From: Dysgonamonadaceae bacterium
GTDB lineage: Bacteria > Bacteroidota > Bacteroidia > Bacteroidales > Azobacteroidaceae
Direction: 5' to 3'
DNA length: 64,000 bases
Assembly: GCA_031289145.1 (NCBI GenBank)
Contig: JAITQA010000054.1
Span: forward strand, 1 to 64,000
Shown here: positions 1 through 8,699 of the stretch, piece by piece
Layout of the letters: each line of letters begins with the position of its first letter
Position numbering within the stretch: position 1 is the first letter of the stretch
Translations under genes and position numbers: made by a program
The notes under the pieces: generated by a model
The model's database searches: none
Seen by the model: the letters and a program-made list of their open reading frames with translations, nothing else
Told to the model about the DNA's origin: nothing

Positions 1-1352
1 AATCAGTTTCCGGTCTTGGTCAGTCTTTCTCGGAGGGCGATGGCTTTCTTGTCTGGTTGGCGCCTGACCCTGTAGGGAAAGGAGTCAAAGGTCTGATAAA
101 ATCCGGGGGTATCATAGAATTGCCTTATATCGACAACCTCAACGTTGATCCCCTTGTACATTGGACGCATGAATATGCAGCGTCTGTATCTACTTTTTTC
201 GGATGGAAAGACGAAGGCAGTTCTATCAATCGAACCACAACATCGGTAAGCGCCACTCGCGACTTGAGCAAGGCTTATCGTTTGGCCGGTCGGGAAGTAA
301 ATGAACCCTTGACCTTCGGTACGGCCAATTTCGCCATAGCCGGTAATCCGTATATGAGCAGCATCAACTTTGCTCAATTGCAAACGGAAAATCCATCTGT
401 CACCAAAGGCACTTACTATATATGGATTGGTCCTGGAAGTAACAACAGCACTCCCGGAAGTTATGCGGTATATAATGTATGTACCGGTACTACTACCGGT
501 CGCACCGATGTTGAATTGAGCGATAGCATTGCACCCATGCAATCGTTTATCATTGAAAAATCATCTGATGCAGGCGCTTCTGCAACTTTGAATTTCGATC
601 TGGCCACAATCGGCGTTACCGCTGGTAGCCGTCCGATCTTACGTTCAGCCACTCCGCAAGGTGACAAACTGGCTATCGTCGCATCGACTGCTCAGGCAGG
701 CGTGCGCACCGTGATTGCTTCCCGTCAGGAAGGCAGCAGCAGTTTTGGCCCGGCCGATTCCCGCAAACTTTTTGATGCAATCAACAGCATCCCCGAAGTC
801 TATACACTCAAACCGGGTGCGAATAAGGCACAGGTGGCTACGGCCGTCAATGTGTTGGACGAAATCACCGGTGAAACACTTATTCCTTTGGTCATATCGA
901 CGACTTATAAAGGTGAACTGACCTTTACCTTTAGCGGTATGGATACTTACTATGCACGTATTTCCCTGTTGGATACGGAAAGAAATACGGAAATCGACTT
1001 GACGGGCAAAGCGCAATACGAATACAAGTTCAATTATGTACCCGCACAGTCCGGTGGAACGACCGTCTCCAACGACAGCCGCTTCTTTATCCGGCTGCAT
1101 AAAGTTGCTACCGGCATAGCGGATGTGGCATCGGAAGCTGTCCGGATATATGCACCTTATCCCGGAACGCTGCAAGTGGTATCTACACACCCGCTACATC
1201 AGGTGATGGTGTATAACCTGCAGGGTGCAAGGATTTACAATGCACAGATTCAGACCAATACACACAAAGTGGATGGTCTTGCTGCCGGTGTTTACCTTGT
1301 AAAGGTTGTCAGTAACAATACGGTGAAAACGGAAAAGGTAATTGTCAGGTAA
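1..1352 (+). CDS. T9SS-sorted secreted protein, C-terminal part (truncated by window start)
   Basis: The reading frame is open from the first bases of the window, so the listed TTG start at 57 is only an artefact and the gene begins upstream. The last ~70 residues form a typical type IX secretion C-terminal domain: a short beta-rich module (LQVVSTHPLHQVMVYNLQG) ending in GVYLVKVVSNNTVKTEKVIVR-type sequence, the 'G-x-Y-(L/I)-V-K-V' strand followed by a basic tail. Such domains direct proteins across the outer membrane and to the cell surface. The upstream ~380 residues are rich in Ser, Thr, Gly and Asn, as in surface adhesin-like or enzyme-associated domains, but I recognise no catalytic motif. 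Function beyond T9SS export is unknown. Confidence 0.8.
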   Translation, partial: SVSGLGQSFSEGDGFLVWLAPDPVGKGVKGLIKSGGIIELPYIDNLNVDPLVHWTHEYAASVSTFFGWKDEGSSINRTTTSVSATRDLSKAYRLAGREVNEPLTFGTANFAIAGNPYMSSINFAQLQTENPSVTKGTYYIWIGPGSNNSTPGSYAVYNVCTGTTTGRTDVELSDSIAPMQSFIIEKSSDAGASATLNFDLATIGVTAGSRPILRSATPQGDKLAIVASTAQAGVRTVIASRQEGSSSFGPADSRKLFDAINSIPEVYTLKPGANKAQVATAVNVLDEITGETLIPLVISTTYKGELTFTFSGMDTYYARISLLDTERNTEIDLTGKAQYEYKFNYVPAQSGGTTVSNDSRFFIRLHKVATGIADVASEAVRIYAPYPGTLQVVSTHPLHQVMVYNLQGARIYNAQIQTNTHKVDGLAAGVYLVKVVSNNTVKTEKVIVR

Positions 1353-1383
1353 GGCTTTAACGATGACGCCCGATTGATAGAAA

Positions 1384-1444
1384 AAAGGAATGGAGAGAGA
1401 AGAAACGGCGGCAAAGCCGCCGTTTCTTCTCTCTCCATTCCTTT
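1384..1444 (+). terminator. Perfect 29-bp hairpin downstream of the T9SS gene
   Basis: Bases 1384-1412 and 1416-1444 are exact reverse complements with a 3-base AAA loop (core ACGGCGGC-AAA-GCCGCCGT). It lies 31 bases after the stop codon and is flanked by A runs rather than a long T tract. It is probably the transcript end of the upstream gene. The unusual length would also suit a repeat element. The rest of the 1353-1688 gap holds only the asparaginase promoter. Confidence 0.7.
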
Positions 1445-1654
1445 CCTAAAAAAAGATTTCGCCGTCCTGTCGACTAAGAGAGCGAAGCGAACGCATGGAG
1501 ACATCTTCTGCTAATCGTTAAGCACTTACCTGACAATCTTCTTGCAGTCCTGATAAGGACGGTACTTTCAGGTCAAGTGAAATACCTGAAAAGCGAAATA
1601 GCACCTCAAAAAAAGTTTTAGCCGTTTTCTATGGCATTGAAAGAATTTTTTTTG

Positions 1655-1662
1655 TACATTTG
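1655..1662 (+). promoter_or_regulatory. -7 box (TACATTTG) for ansA
   Basis: TACATTTG fits the Bacteroidota -7 consensus TAnnTTTG and lies 27 bases before the ATG. No good TTTG -33 box stands at 19-21 bases upstream, so strength is uncertain. Confidence 0.55.
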
Positions 1663-1688
1663 CAAAAAAACAAAGAATCAGTGTTATT

Positions 1689-2729
1689 ATGTTAGATTTA
1701 AATGCCTCAGTACTGTTGATATATACCGGAGGAACTATCGGAATGATAGAAGACTCCCAGACAGGCGCTTTAAAATCGTATGATTTCAATTATTTAAAAG
1801 ACTACGTCCCGGAATTACAACGCCTCAAATTCAATATTGACAGTATCCAATTCAAACAACCGATAGATTCTTCGGATATGAGTCCTGAAGAATGGAAAAA
1901 AATTGTACAAATTATCGAAGAAAACTACCATAAGTATGATGGTTTTGTTGTTCTTCAGGGTACAGACACCATGGCTTACTCGGCTTCAGCATTGAGTTTT
2001 ATGCTGGAAGATTTGAACAAACCGGTTATTTTGACCGGCTCGCAATTACCGATTGGTAAAATCCGGACAGACGGTAAGGAAAATCTGGTTACGGCCTTAG
2101 AAATTGCAGTGGATAAAGACCCGGAAGGGAATGCTTTAGCCCCGGAAGTATGTATTTTTTTTCAGAATTTGTTGATGCGAGGGAATCGTACAGCCAAGAT
2201 AAATGCGGATTACTTTAAAGCTTTCAATTCATTTAATTATCCGGTGCTGGCAGAGGCCGGAACTTATATCCATTACCGGCATGAAGTGATTCATCATCCG
2301 GATAAAACCTGTATTCCCCAATTTCATTATTTATTGGACAAGAATGTAAGTATCATCAAACTTTTCCCCGGTATTTCGACGGAGATTTTGGACGCAATGA
2401 TACAGATTCCTCACTTGAAAGGAATTGTTTTAGAAACTTATGGCGCCGGTAATGCTTCCGGCGATGCCCATTTTCTGAATAGTATCAAAGCAGCTATCGA
2501 CAAGGGAATTGTTGTGGTAAATGTAACGCAATGTGCACATGGTTCGGTAAATATGGACCGCTACCAAACAGGAAAAACTTTGAAAAATATCGGTGTACTG
2601 TCCGGTTATGATATGACAACAGAGGCAGCTATTACCAAATTGATGTTTCTTTTTGGTCATAAATTAAGTCCTGAAGAAGTAAAAGAACGAATAAAATTAT
2701 CTTTAGCCGGAGAAATGACAGTTAAATAG
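1689..2729 (+). CDS. ansA: Type I L-asparaginase
   Basis: Hydrolyses L-asparagine to aspartate and ammonia, probably in the cytoplasm because no signal peptide is seen. The 346-residue length fits the type I family. The N-terminal catalytic Thr motif is present (LIYTGGTIGM, near residues 11-20), and the second catalytic segment reads VVLQGTDTMAYSAS (near residue 85). The C-terminal half contains GIVLETYGAGN and VVNVTQCAHGSV, typical of the family. ATG 1689 is the natural start, shortly after a TACATTTG promoter box. The gene appears monocistronic; nqrA starts about 90 bases downstream behind its own promoter box. Confidence 0.93.
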   Translation: MLDLNASVLLIYTGGTIGMIEDSQTGALKSYDFNYLKDYVPELQRLKFNIDSIQFKQPIDSSDMSPEEWKKIVQIIEENYHKYDGFVVLQGTDTMAYSASALSFMLEDLNKPVILTGSQLPIGKIRTDGKENLVTALEIAVDKDPEGNALAPEVCIFFQNLLMRGNRTAKINADYFKAFNSFNYPVLAEAGTYIHYRHEVIHHPDKTCIPQFHYLLDKNVSIIKLFPGISTEILDAMIQIPHLKGIVLETYGAGNASGDAHFLNSIKAAIDKGIVVVNVTQCAHGSVNMDRYQTGKTLKNIGVLSGYDMTTEAAITKLMFLFGHKLSPEEVKERIKLSLAGEMTVK

Positions 2730-2784
2730 AAAGCAATCTTGCAGGATTTTTTCTACAAAAGGTATTTATTTATCCAAATTTTGT

Positions 2785-2792
2785 TACCTTTG
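2785..2792 (+). promoter_or_regulatory. -7 box (TACCTTTG) for the nqr operon
   Basis: TACCTTTG matches TAnnTTTG exactly and lies 27 bases before the nqrA ATG at 2820. Its position inside the longer ORF of the track (start 2739) argues that translation starts at 2820. No clear -33 box was found. Confidence 0.6.
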
Positions 2793-2819
2793 CAAGACTA
2801 TTTTTTGACAATCATTTTT

Positions 2820-4205
2820 ATGACTACCATCATCAAAATACGAAATGGCTTAGCTATCAACTTGGAAGGTAAGGCAGAACTCACACTTTGTGATTCTGTT
2901 TCTTATAAATCAGAGTTTTATGCGATATTCCCGGATGATTTTCCGGGCTTCGTACCGAAAATTTGCGTCAAACCCGGCGACAGGGTATTAGCCGGAACAG
3001 CCCTCATGTATGATAAAAACCGTCCCGAAATTAAACTTACTTCTCCTGTCAGCGGGACAATTGAACTGGTGAACCGGGGCGAAAAGCGAAAATTGCTAAA
3101 TGTCATCATCAAAGCCGATAAGGAAAACGAATACCTGAATTTCGGTGAAAAAGACCTGAAGTCCATGACTCCGGAAGAGATAAAATCCTTGTTGGCTGAA
3201 ACCGGAATCTTTGCTTTCATCCGGCAACGTCCATACGCTGTTATCGCCAATCCAAAAGATATTCCCCGTGATATTTTTGTGACCGGTTTTTGCTCGGCGC
3301 CCTTAGCGCCCGATTTTGAAATACAGTTGAATAATGCCGGTGAATCGGATGCTTTTCAAACGGGTTTGACTGTTCTGGCTATGCTGACTTCCGGCAAAGT
3401 ATACCTGGGTATATGCAACACAGCCAAACTTCCCTGTCTGAAAGAAGCAAAAAATGTCGAAATCGTTACTTTTGAAGGGCCGCATCCGGCCGGGAACGTT
3501 AGCGTTCAGCTAAATCATATCAAACCTGTCAACAAAGGTGAAATCGTGTGGACAATGAACGCTTCCGACGTCTCTTTTATCGGGCGTTTATTCCTTCATG
3601 AAAAAGTCGTTCTTGACCGGCTTGTCGCGCTTACAGGTTCGGAAGTTCCGAAAAACGACCGTACGTATTATCACTCAACTGTAGGCGTTTGTCTCGAAGA
3701 TATGGTGAAAAATTGTACGGAACAATCACAAAAACACTTACGTTACACCAGCGGAAATGTTTTGACGGGTACGCAAATTCCCTCCAACGGCTTTTTACAT
3801 GCATTTGACAACCAAGTGACTGTTATCCCCGAAGGTGATGAAACACATGATTTTCTGGGCTGGATTACGCCGGGGTTCGATAAATTTTCCATGAACCGGA
3901 GTTTTCCCGCTTTCATCGTTCAGGCATTGACAAAGAAAGCATACAAGATGGATGCGCGTATCAAGGGTGGTCGCCGGGCTATGATTATGTCTAATGAATG
4001 GGACAAAGTGTTTCCGATGGATATTCACCCGGAATTTTTGGTCAGGGCTATTCTTTCCAAGGATATTGAAAAAATGGAAGACCTTGGTATTTACGAAGTT
4101 GCACCGGAAGATTTTGCCTTGTGCGAATTTGTCGATACGTCTAAAATGGAATTACAAGCCATTGTAAGACAAGGTTTGGATTGGCTTTATAAGGAATTGA
4201 GTTAA
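2820..4205 (+). CDS. nqrA: Na+-translocating NADH:quinone reductase subunit A
   Basis: Peripheral subunit of the six-subunit Na+-NQR complex, which passes electrons from NADH to quinone and pumps Na+ out. The product is about 461 residues, as usual. It begins MTTIIKIRNGLAINLEGKAE and contains the biotinyl-lipoyl-like segment PKICVKPGDRVLAGT near residues 45-60, then family stretches such as VTGFCSAPLAPD. I chose ATG 2820 over the track start 2739 because the extra 27 residues are not family-like and the promoter box lies inside them. First gene of nqrABCDEF; nqrB follows after 28 bases. Confidence 0.95.
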   Translation: MTTIIKIRNGLAINLEGKAELTLCDSVSYKSEFYAIFPDDFPGFVPKICVKPGDRVLAGTALMYDKNRPEIKLTSPVSGTIELVNRGEKRKLLNVIIKADKENEYLNFGEKDLKSMTPEEIKSLLAETGIFAFIRQRPYAVIANPKDIPRDIFVTGFCSAPLAPDFEIQLNNAGESDAFQTGLTVLAMLTSGKVYLGICNTAKLPCLKEAKNVEIVTFEGPHPAGNVSVQLNHIKPVNKGEIVWTMNASDVSFIGRLFLHEKVVLDRLVALTGSEVPKNDRTYYHSTVGVCLEDMVKNCTEQSQKHLRYTSGNVLTGTQIPSNGFLHAFDNQVTVIPEGDETHDFLGWITPGFDKFSMNRSFPAFIVQALTKKAYKMDARIKGGRRAMIMSNEWDKVFPMDIHPEFLVRAILSKDIEKMEDLGIYEVAPEDFALCEFVDTSKMELQAIVRQGLDWLYKELS

Positions 4206-4233
4206 TAGATGGGCGGTAATTTAAAGAATATAT

Positions 4234-5424
4234 ATGCAGTTTTTACGAAAATATTTGGATAAGATAAAACCGAATTTCGAAAAAGGGGGGAAGTTCGCCA
4301 TGTTGCAATCGGTTTTTGACGGATTTGAAACATTCCTGTTTGTGCCGAATAAAACGTCCCGAACGGGTGTGCACATCCACGATGCCATTGATTCCAAGCG
4401 AACGATGTCGATTGTGGTAATCGCCCTGCTCCCTTGTCTGCTGTTCGGTATGTACAACGCTGGGTACCAACATTACCGGGCTATCGGACTGACGGCCGAT
4501 TTCCCAAGCACTTTTATTTACGGCTTGTTGGCTGTCCTGCCGGTTGTCGCTGTTTCGTATATAGTCGGTCTGGGAATAGAGTTTGTCGTCGCCCAATGGA
4601 AGGGCCATGAAATACAGGAAGGGTTTTTGGTGTCGGGGATACTGATTCCGCTGATTGTTCCCATTGATACGCCACTTTGGATGATTGCGCTGGCAACGGC
4701 TTTTGCCGTTATTTTTGCCAAAGAAGTCTTTGGCGGCACGGGATTCAATATCTGGAATGTGGCTTTGGTTGCAAGGGCTTTCCTGTTCTTCGCCTATCCG
4801 TCCAAAATGTCGGGCGATTCGGTTTTTGTGCGGACAAGTGAGACTTTCGGGATAGGAGGCGGACAAGTGATTGACGCTTTTTCGGGCGCAACGCCTTTGG
4901 GACAAATTGCAACGGCAACTTCCAACATACAGGTAAGCGGGATTTTAGGTAATCCGCTGACTTATTGGGACCTGTTTTTGGGCTTGATTCCGGGTTCCGT
5001 CGGGGAAACATCCAAGCTATGCATCTTGTTGGGAGCGCTAATTCTCTTAGCCACCGGCATTGCTAACTGGCGCACCATGCTTTCCGTTTTTGCCGGAGGT
5101 ATTTTCACCGCATGGGTTTTTAACCGGATAGGAACGACGCCGACTATGCTGATTTCCCCGTTGGAGCATCTGCTGCTGGGGGGCTTCGCTTTTGGCGCTG
5201 TGTTTATGGCGACCGACCCGGTCACTTCCTGCCGGACACAAGCCGGGAAATATATTTTCGGTTTCTTAGTCGGCATTTTTGCCATAACGGTTCGCGTGCT
5301 GAATCCCGGCTATCCCGAAGGCATGATGCTGGCCATTCTTTTTATGAATTCATTCGTCCCGCTGATTGATTATTTAGTCGTGGAGAGAAACATAAGCAAG
5401 CGGAAGAAAAGAATAAAAAGTTAA
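4234..5424 (+). CDS. nqrB: Na+-NQR subunit B, membrane, covalent FMN
   Basis: Integral membrane subunit with about ten hydrophobic segments. It carries a phosphoester-linked FMN and part of the Na+/quinone path. The FMN attachment motif SGAT is visible in DAFSGATPLGQIA, with Thr220 as the expected flavin site. Length of 396 residues is normal. The C-terminal half contains GGFAFGAVFMATDPVTS, a hallmark shared with RnfD. ATG 4234 starts MQFLRKYLDKIKPNFEKGGK, the expected cytoplasmic N-terminus. nqrC begins 11 bases downstream. Confidence 0.95.
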   Translation: MQFLRKYLDKIKPNFEKGGKFAMLQSVFDGFETFLFVPNKTSRTGVHIHDAIDSKRTMSIVVIALLPCLLFGMYNAGYQHYRAIGLTADFPSTFIYGLLAVLPVVAVSYIVGLGIEFVVAQWKGHEIQEGFLVSGILIPLIVPIDTPLWMIALATAFAVIFAKEVFGGTGFNIWNVALVARAFLFFAYPSKMSGDSVFVRTSETFGIGGGQVIDAFSGATPLGQIATATSNIQVSGILGNPLTYWDLFLGLIPGSVGETSKLCILLGALILLATGIANWRTMLSVFAGGIFTAWVFNRIGTTPTMLISPLEHLLLGGFAFGAVFMATDPVTSCRTQAGKYIFGFLVGIFAITVRVLNPGYPEGMMLAILFMNSFVPLIDYLVVERNISKRKKRIKS

Positions 5425-5435
5425 ACAACAGACAA

Positions 5436-6131
5436 ATGAACAAAGAAGGAAATACATATACATTGATTTATTCGGTCGTTATCGTCGTATTGGTGGCTTT
5501 GCTCCTTGCGGTAACCTCTCAGGTTTTACGGCCGAAACAGGCGCAAAATGAAGCTATCGACAAAATACGCCGGATGCTGACCGCTATCAATCTGTCTTCG
5601 ACCAATTCAAATGCCGAGCAATTGTATAAGGAGTATATAACAGATGCTTACTTGGTGGATGCGCAAGGAAACAGAACGGAAGGCGAGGCTTTCGATACCG
5701 AACCGGAAACCGAACTGGCGAAGCCGAAAGCGGAAAGGAAATATCCGGTGTTTGAAGCCGTCGTCGACGGGAACAAAAAATATATTCTCTCCATGCGGGG
5801 CGCAGGGCTTTGGGGCCCGATTTGGGGATTTATTTCCTTGGATGATGATAAGGATACGGTTTTTGGAGCTTCCTTTTCCCATGAAGGCGAAACGCCGGGT
5901 TTGGGCGCAGAAATAGAAAAACAGGAATTCAGCAGGGAATTTATCGGGAAAAAGTTTTTCGACAAGGATGGAAATTTTGTTTCCATTGCTGTGGTGAAAG
6001 CCGGTAAAACAGTACAGGAACAAGATTATGTAGACGGTATTTCAGGCGGAACAATTACCAGCCAAGGGGTAAATGCCATGCTGAAAGCAAGTATCGGAGC
6101 TTACGAACCGTTTTTAAAAATAAAGCAATGA
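5436..6131 (+). CDS. nqrC: Na+-NQR subunit C, covalent FMN
   Basis: Single-span membrane protein with a large periplasmic domain that holds the second covalent FMN. The N-terminal membrane segment (YTLIYSVVIVVLVALLLAV) is followed by the soluble domain. The flavin-linkage motif reads DGISGGTITSQGV, with Thr206 in SGGT the likely attachment residue (SGAT in most homologues). LWGPIWGFISL and HEGETPGLGAEI are characteristic. 231 residues. The gene overlaps nqrD by four bases (ATGA), indicating coupled translation. Confidence 0.94.
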   Translation: MNKEGNTYTLIYSVVIVVLVALLLAVTSQVLRPKQAQNEAIDKIRRMLTAINLSSTNSNAEQLYKEYITDAYLVDAQGNRTEGEAFDTEPETELAKPKAERKYPVFEAVVDGNKKYILSMRGAGLWGPIWGFISLDDDKDTVFGASFSHEGETPGLGAEIEKQEFSREFIGKKFFDKDGNFVSIAVVKAGKTVQEQDYVDGISGGTITSQGVNAMLKASIGAYEPFLKIKQ

Positions 6132-6748
6132 ACGAAAAAAACAAAGCAATATTATTCAATCCGTTGAGCAAAGACAATCCGGTCACGGTACAAATGTTGG
6201 GCATCTGTTCGGCATTGGCGGTGACCAGCAAGTTAGAACCGGCGGTTATCATGGCCATTTCCGTTACGGCGGTCATCGCTTTCTCGAATCTGATTATTTC
6301 TTTGATACGCAACTCCGTACCCGGAAGAATACGTATCATTGTGCAATTGTTGGTTGTGGCAGCTTTGGTAACCGTCATCAACGAGATTTTAAAGGCTTTT
6401 GCCTACGATGTAAGTAAACAGTTGTCGGTATTTATCGGCTTGATTATTACAAACTGCATTGTAATGGGGCGCCTGGAGGCTTTCGCGCTGGGAAACAAGC
6501 CCTGGCCGTCCTTTTTAGATGGGATAGGCAATGGCGTAGGATACGGTTTGATTCTGGTAATTGTAGGATTTTTCAGAGAACTGTTTGGTTCCGGTACGCT
6601 GTGGGGATTCAGGATTATTCCCGAATCTTTTTACGAAGCCGGCTATGCCAACAACGGATTGATGATTCTTCCGCCCATGGCATTGATTTTGGTGGCTTGT
6701 ATCATTTGGATACACCGGTCAAAAGATAAAAATTTACAGGAAAAATAA
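6128..6748 (+). CDS. nqrD: Na+-NQR subunit D
   Basis: Six-helix membrane subunit of Na+-NQR, paired with NqrE around an intramembrane Fe-S site. It has 206 residues. Family signatures include the conserved Cys-bearing segments LGICSALAVTSKL and GLIITNCIVMGRLEAFA, and VGFFRELFGSGTLWG. Its start overlaps the nqrC stop as ATGA. nqrE follows after about 30 bases. Confidence 0.94.
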   Translation: MNEKNKAILFNPLSKDNPVTVQMLGICSALAVTSKLEPAVIMAISVTAVIAFSNLIISLIRNSVPGRIRIIVQLLVVAALVTVINEILKAFAYDVSKQLSVFIGLIITNCIVMGRLEAFALGNKPWPSFLDGIGNGVGYGLILVIVGFFRELFGSGTLWGFRIIPESFYEAGYANNGLMILPPMALILVACIIWIHRSKDKNLQEK

Positions 6749-6778
6749 TTCATAATTGATAATTCATAATTTTTGATT

Positions 6779-7396
6779 ATGCAGGACTATTTAAGTACTT
6801 TTGTTCGTTCCGTTTTCATGGAAAATATGCTCTTCGCGTATTTTCTGGGCATGTGTTCGTTTCTGGCGATATCGAAAAATGTAAAAACGGCTTTCGGGTT
6901 GGGGATTGCAGTGACATTTGTTTTGTTCGTAACCTTGCCCGTCAACTATTTATTGGAGAATTACGTATTAAAGCAAGGCGCATTGAGTTGGCTGGGAGAG
7001 CCGTTTGCCGAAGTGGATTTGAGTTTTCTCAGTTTCATTATTTTTATAGCGGTAGTTGCATCCATTGTTCAATTGCTGGAGATGATAATTGAGAAATTTT
7101 TGCCGGCTTTATATAATTCATTGGGTATTTTTCTGCCGTTGATTGCGGTCAATTGCGCCATATTGGGAGGCAGTTTGTTCATGCAACAAAAAGATTTTCC
7201 GAATACGGGAGTGGCAACCATCTATGGATTGGGTTCCGGTATCGGCTGGTTGATGGCCATTACAGGAATGGCGGCCATTCGGGAGAAATTGCAATATTCC
7301 GATATTCCCAAGCCATTGAAAGGATTAGGGATTGCATTTATCATCACGGCTTTAATGGGATTGGGTTTTATGAGTTTTTCAGGAATAAAAATATAA
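6779..7396 (+). CDS. nqrE: Na+-NQR subunit E
   Basis: Six-helix membrane subunit homologous to NqrD but inserted with opposite topology. The conserved Cys segments are AYFLGMCSFLAISK and LIAVNCAILGGSLFM, which together with those in NqrD hold the membrane Fe-S centre. I use ATG 6779 (MQDYLSTFVRSVFMEN), giving 205 residues. The track start at 6773 is a TTG two codons earlier. nqrF starts four bases after its stop. Confidence 0.94.
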   Translation: MQDYLSTFVRSVFMENMLFAYFLGMCSFLAISKNVKTAFGLGIAVTFVLFVTLPVNYLLENYVLKQGALSWLGEPFAEVDLSFLSFIIFIAVVASIVQLLEMIIEKFLPALYNSLGIFLPLIAVNCAILGGSLFMQQKDFPNTGVATIYGLGSGIGWLMAITGMAAIREKLQYSDIPKPLKGLGIAFIITALMGLGFMSFSGIKI

Positions 7397-7399
7397 ATT

Positions 7400-8686
7400 A
7401 TGTTGCTGTTAATATCCGGAGGATTGACCATCATCGCAAGCGTAGCAGTTTTTCTGGCGCTGATATTGTTATTTGTCGCCATATTGTTGTTTGCCAAAAG
7501 TAAACTTACACCTTCAGGCAATGTAAAAATTATCGTCAACGATGAAAAGTCGTTCGATGTGGCCCGGGGCGGAACGGTTTTATCCACCTTGCAGTCCAAC
7601 GGAATATTTCTTTCGAGCGCATGTGGCGGAAGCGGTTCTTGCGGACAATGCCGTTGTCGGATTATGGAAGGCGGTGGAGAAATTTTGCCAACTGAAGTCG
7701 GGTTTTTCACCCGCAAACAAATCAAAGACCATTGGCGCTTGGGTTGCCAAACCAAAGTAAAGGAAGACCTGAATATTCGCGTTGCGGAAGAAGTTTTTGG
7801 TGTGAAAGAGTGGGAATGTGAAGTGGTTTCAAATTACAATGTAGCCTCGTTTATCAAGGAATTTGTGGTGAAACTACCGGATGGAGCGCATTTGAATTTC
7901 AAACCCGGTTCGTATATCCAGATAAAAGTGCCCAAATACGAAGTCCCATTTTCAGATTTTAATATTGAAGCCCGTCCTGCCGAAGGACAGGACGCCGACC
8001 GGTTCCGGAAAGAATGGGACAAATTCAGGATGTGGAGCCTGACGGGAAGAAATGCGGAAGAAAATATACGCGCTTATTCCATGGCTAACTATCCGGCCGA
8101 AGGCGATATTGTGATGCTAAATATCCGCATCGCGACTCCGCCTTTCGACAGAAATACGGGAACCTGGAAAGCCGGTGTGCCTTCCGGAATCTGTTCATCC
8201 TATATTTTCGGCCTGAAACCCGGAGATAAAGTATGGATTTCCGGGCCTTACGGCGAATTTCATATCTTAGACACAAAACGCGAAATGCTGTACATCGGCG
8301 GAGGCGCGGGGATGGCTCCTTTGCGGTCTCAACTCCTGCATCTCTTTCATACATTGAAGACTACCGACCGGAAAGTATCGTATTGGTACGGCGCCCGTTC
8401 GAAGAATGAAATCTTTTATGAAGAAGATTTTCGTAAAATTGAAAAAGATTTTCCTAACTTTGCATTCAATATTGCCTTGAGCGAGCCTTTGCCTGAAGAC
8501 AACTGGACAGGCTCTGTCGGATTTATTCACCAGGTTATTTACGACAATTACTTGGCCGGTCATGAAGCGCCCGAAGACATAGAATACTACATGTGTGGTC
8601 CGGGGCCGATGGCAAATGCCGTCAAGGGCATGTTGGACAACTTGGGCGTACCGCCCGAAATGCTGATGTTTGACGATTTCGGATAA
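7400..8686 (+). CDS. nqrF: Na+-NQR subunit F, NADH-oxidising flavoprotein
   Basis: Entry point of electrons from NADH. It has an N-terminal membrane anchor (about residues 5-30), a [2Fe-2S] ferredoxin domain with CGGSGSCGQC (Cys75, Cys81, Cys84 and a fourth Cys near 116), an FAD domain with RAYSMANYP, and an NAD-binding domain with YIGGGAGMAPLRSQ and YYMCGPGPMANAV. 428 residues, ending MLMFDDFG as typical. It is the last nqr gene. No clear terminator follows, so the next gene, which starts within 15 bases, may be read from the same transcript. Confidence 0.96.
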   Translation: MLLLISGGLTIIASVAVFLALILLFVAILLFAKSKLTPSGNVKIIVNDEKSFDVARGGTVLSTLQSNGIFLSSACGGSGSCGQCRCRIMEGGGEILPTEVGFFTRKQIKDHWRLGCQTKVKEDLNIRVAEEVFGVKEWECEVVSNYNVASFIKEFVVKLPDGAHLNFKPGSYIQIKVPKYEVPFSDFNIEARPAEGQDADRFRKEWDKFRMWSLTGRNAEENIRAYSMANYPAEGDIVMLNIRIATPPFDRNTGTWKAGVPSGICSSYIFGLKPGDKVWISGPYGEFHILDTKREMLYIGGGAGMAPLRSQLLHLFHTLKTTDRKVSYWYGARSKNEIFYEEDFRKIEKDFPNFAFNIALSEPLPEDNWTGSVGFIHQVIYDNYLAGHEAPEDIEYYMCGPGPMANAVKGMLDNLGVPPEMLMFDDFG

Positions 8687-8699
8687 AATAAATATAATC

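Noticed and set aside
645-1190. 181-residue minus-strand ORF opposite the T9SS gene
   Set aside because: No recognisable motifs and antisense to a well-supported frame with a T9SS domain.
2739-2819. N-terminal extension of nqrA in the ORF track
   Set aside because: It starts with TTG, contains the TACCTTTG promoter box and is unlike NqrA N-termini; ATG 2820 is the start.
4243-4905. 220-residue minus-strand ORF opposite nqrB
   Set aside because: Antisense to a clear nqrB gene, with shadow-like composition rich in Arg, His and Ser.
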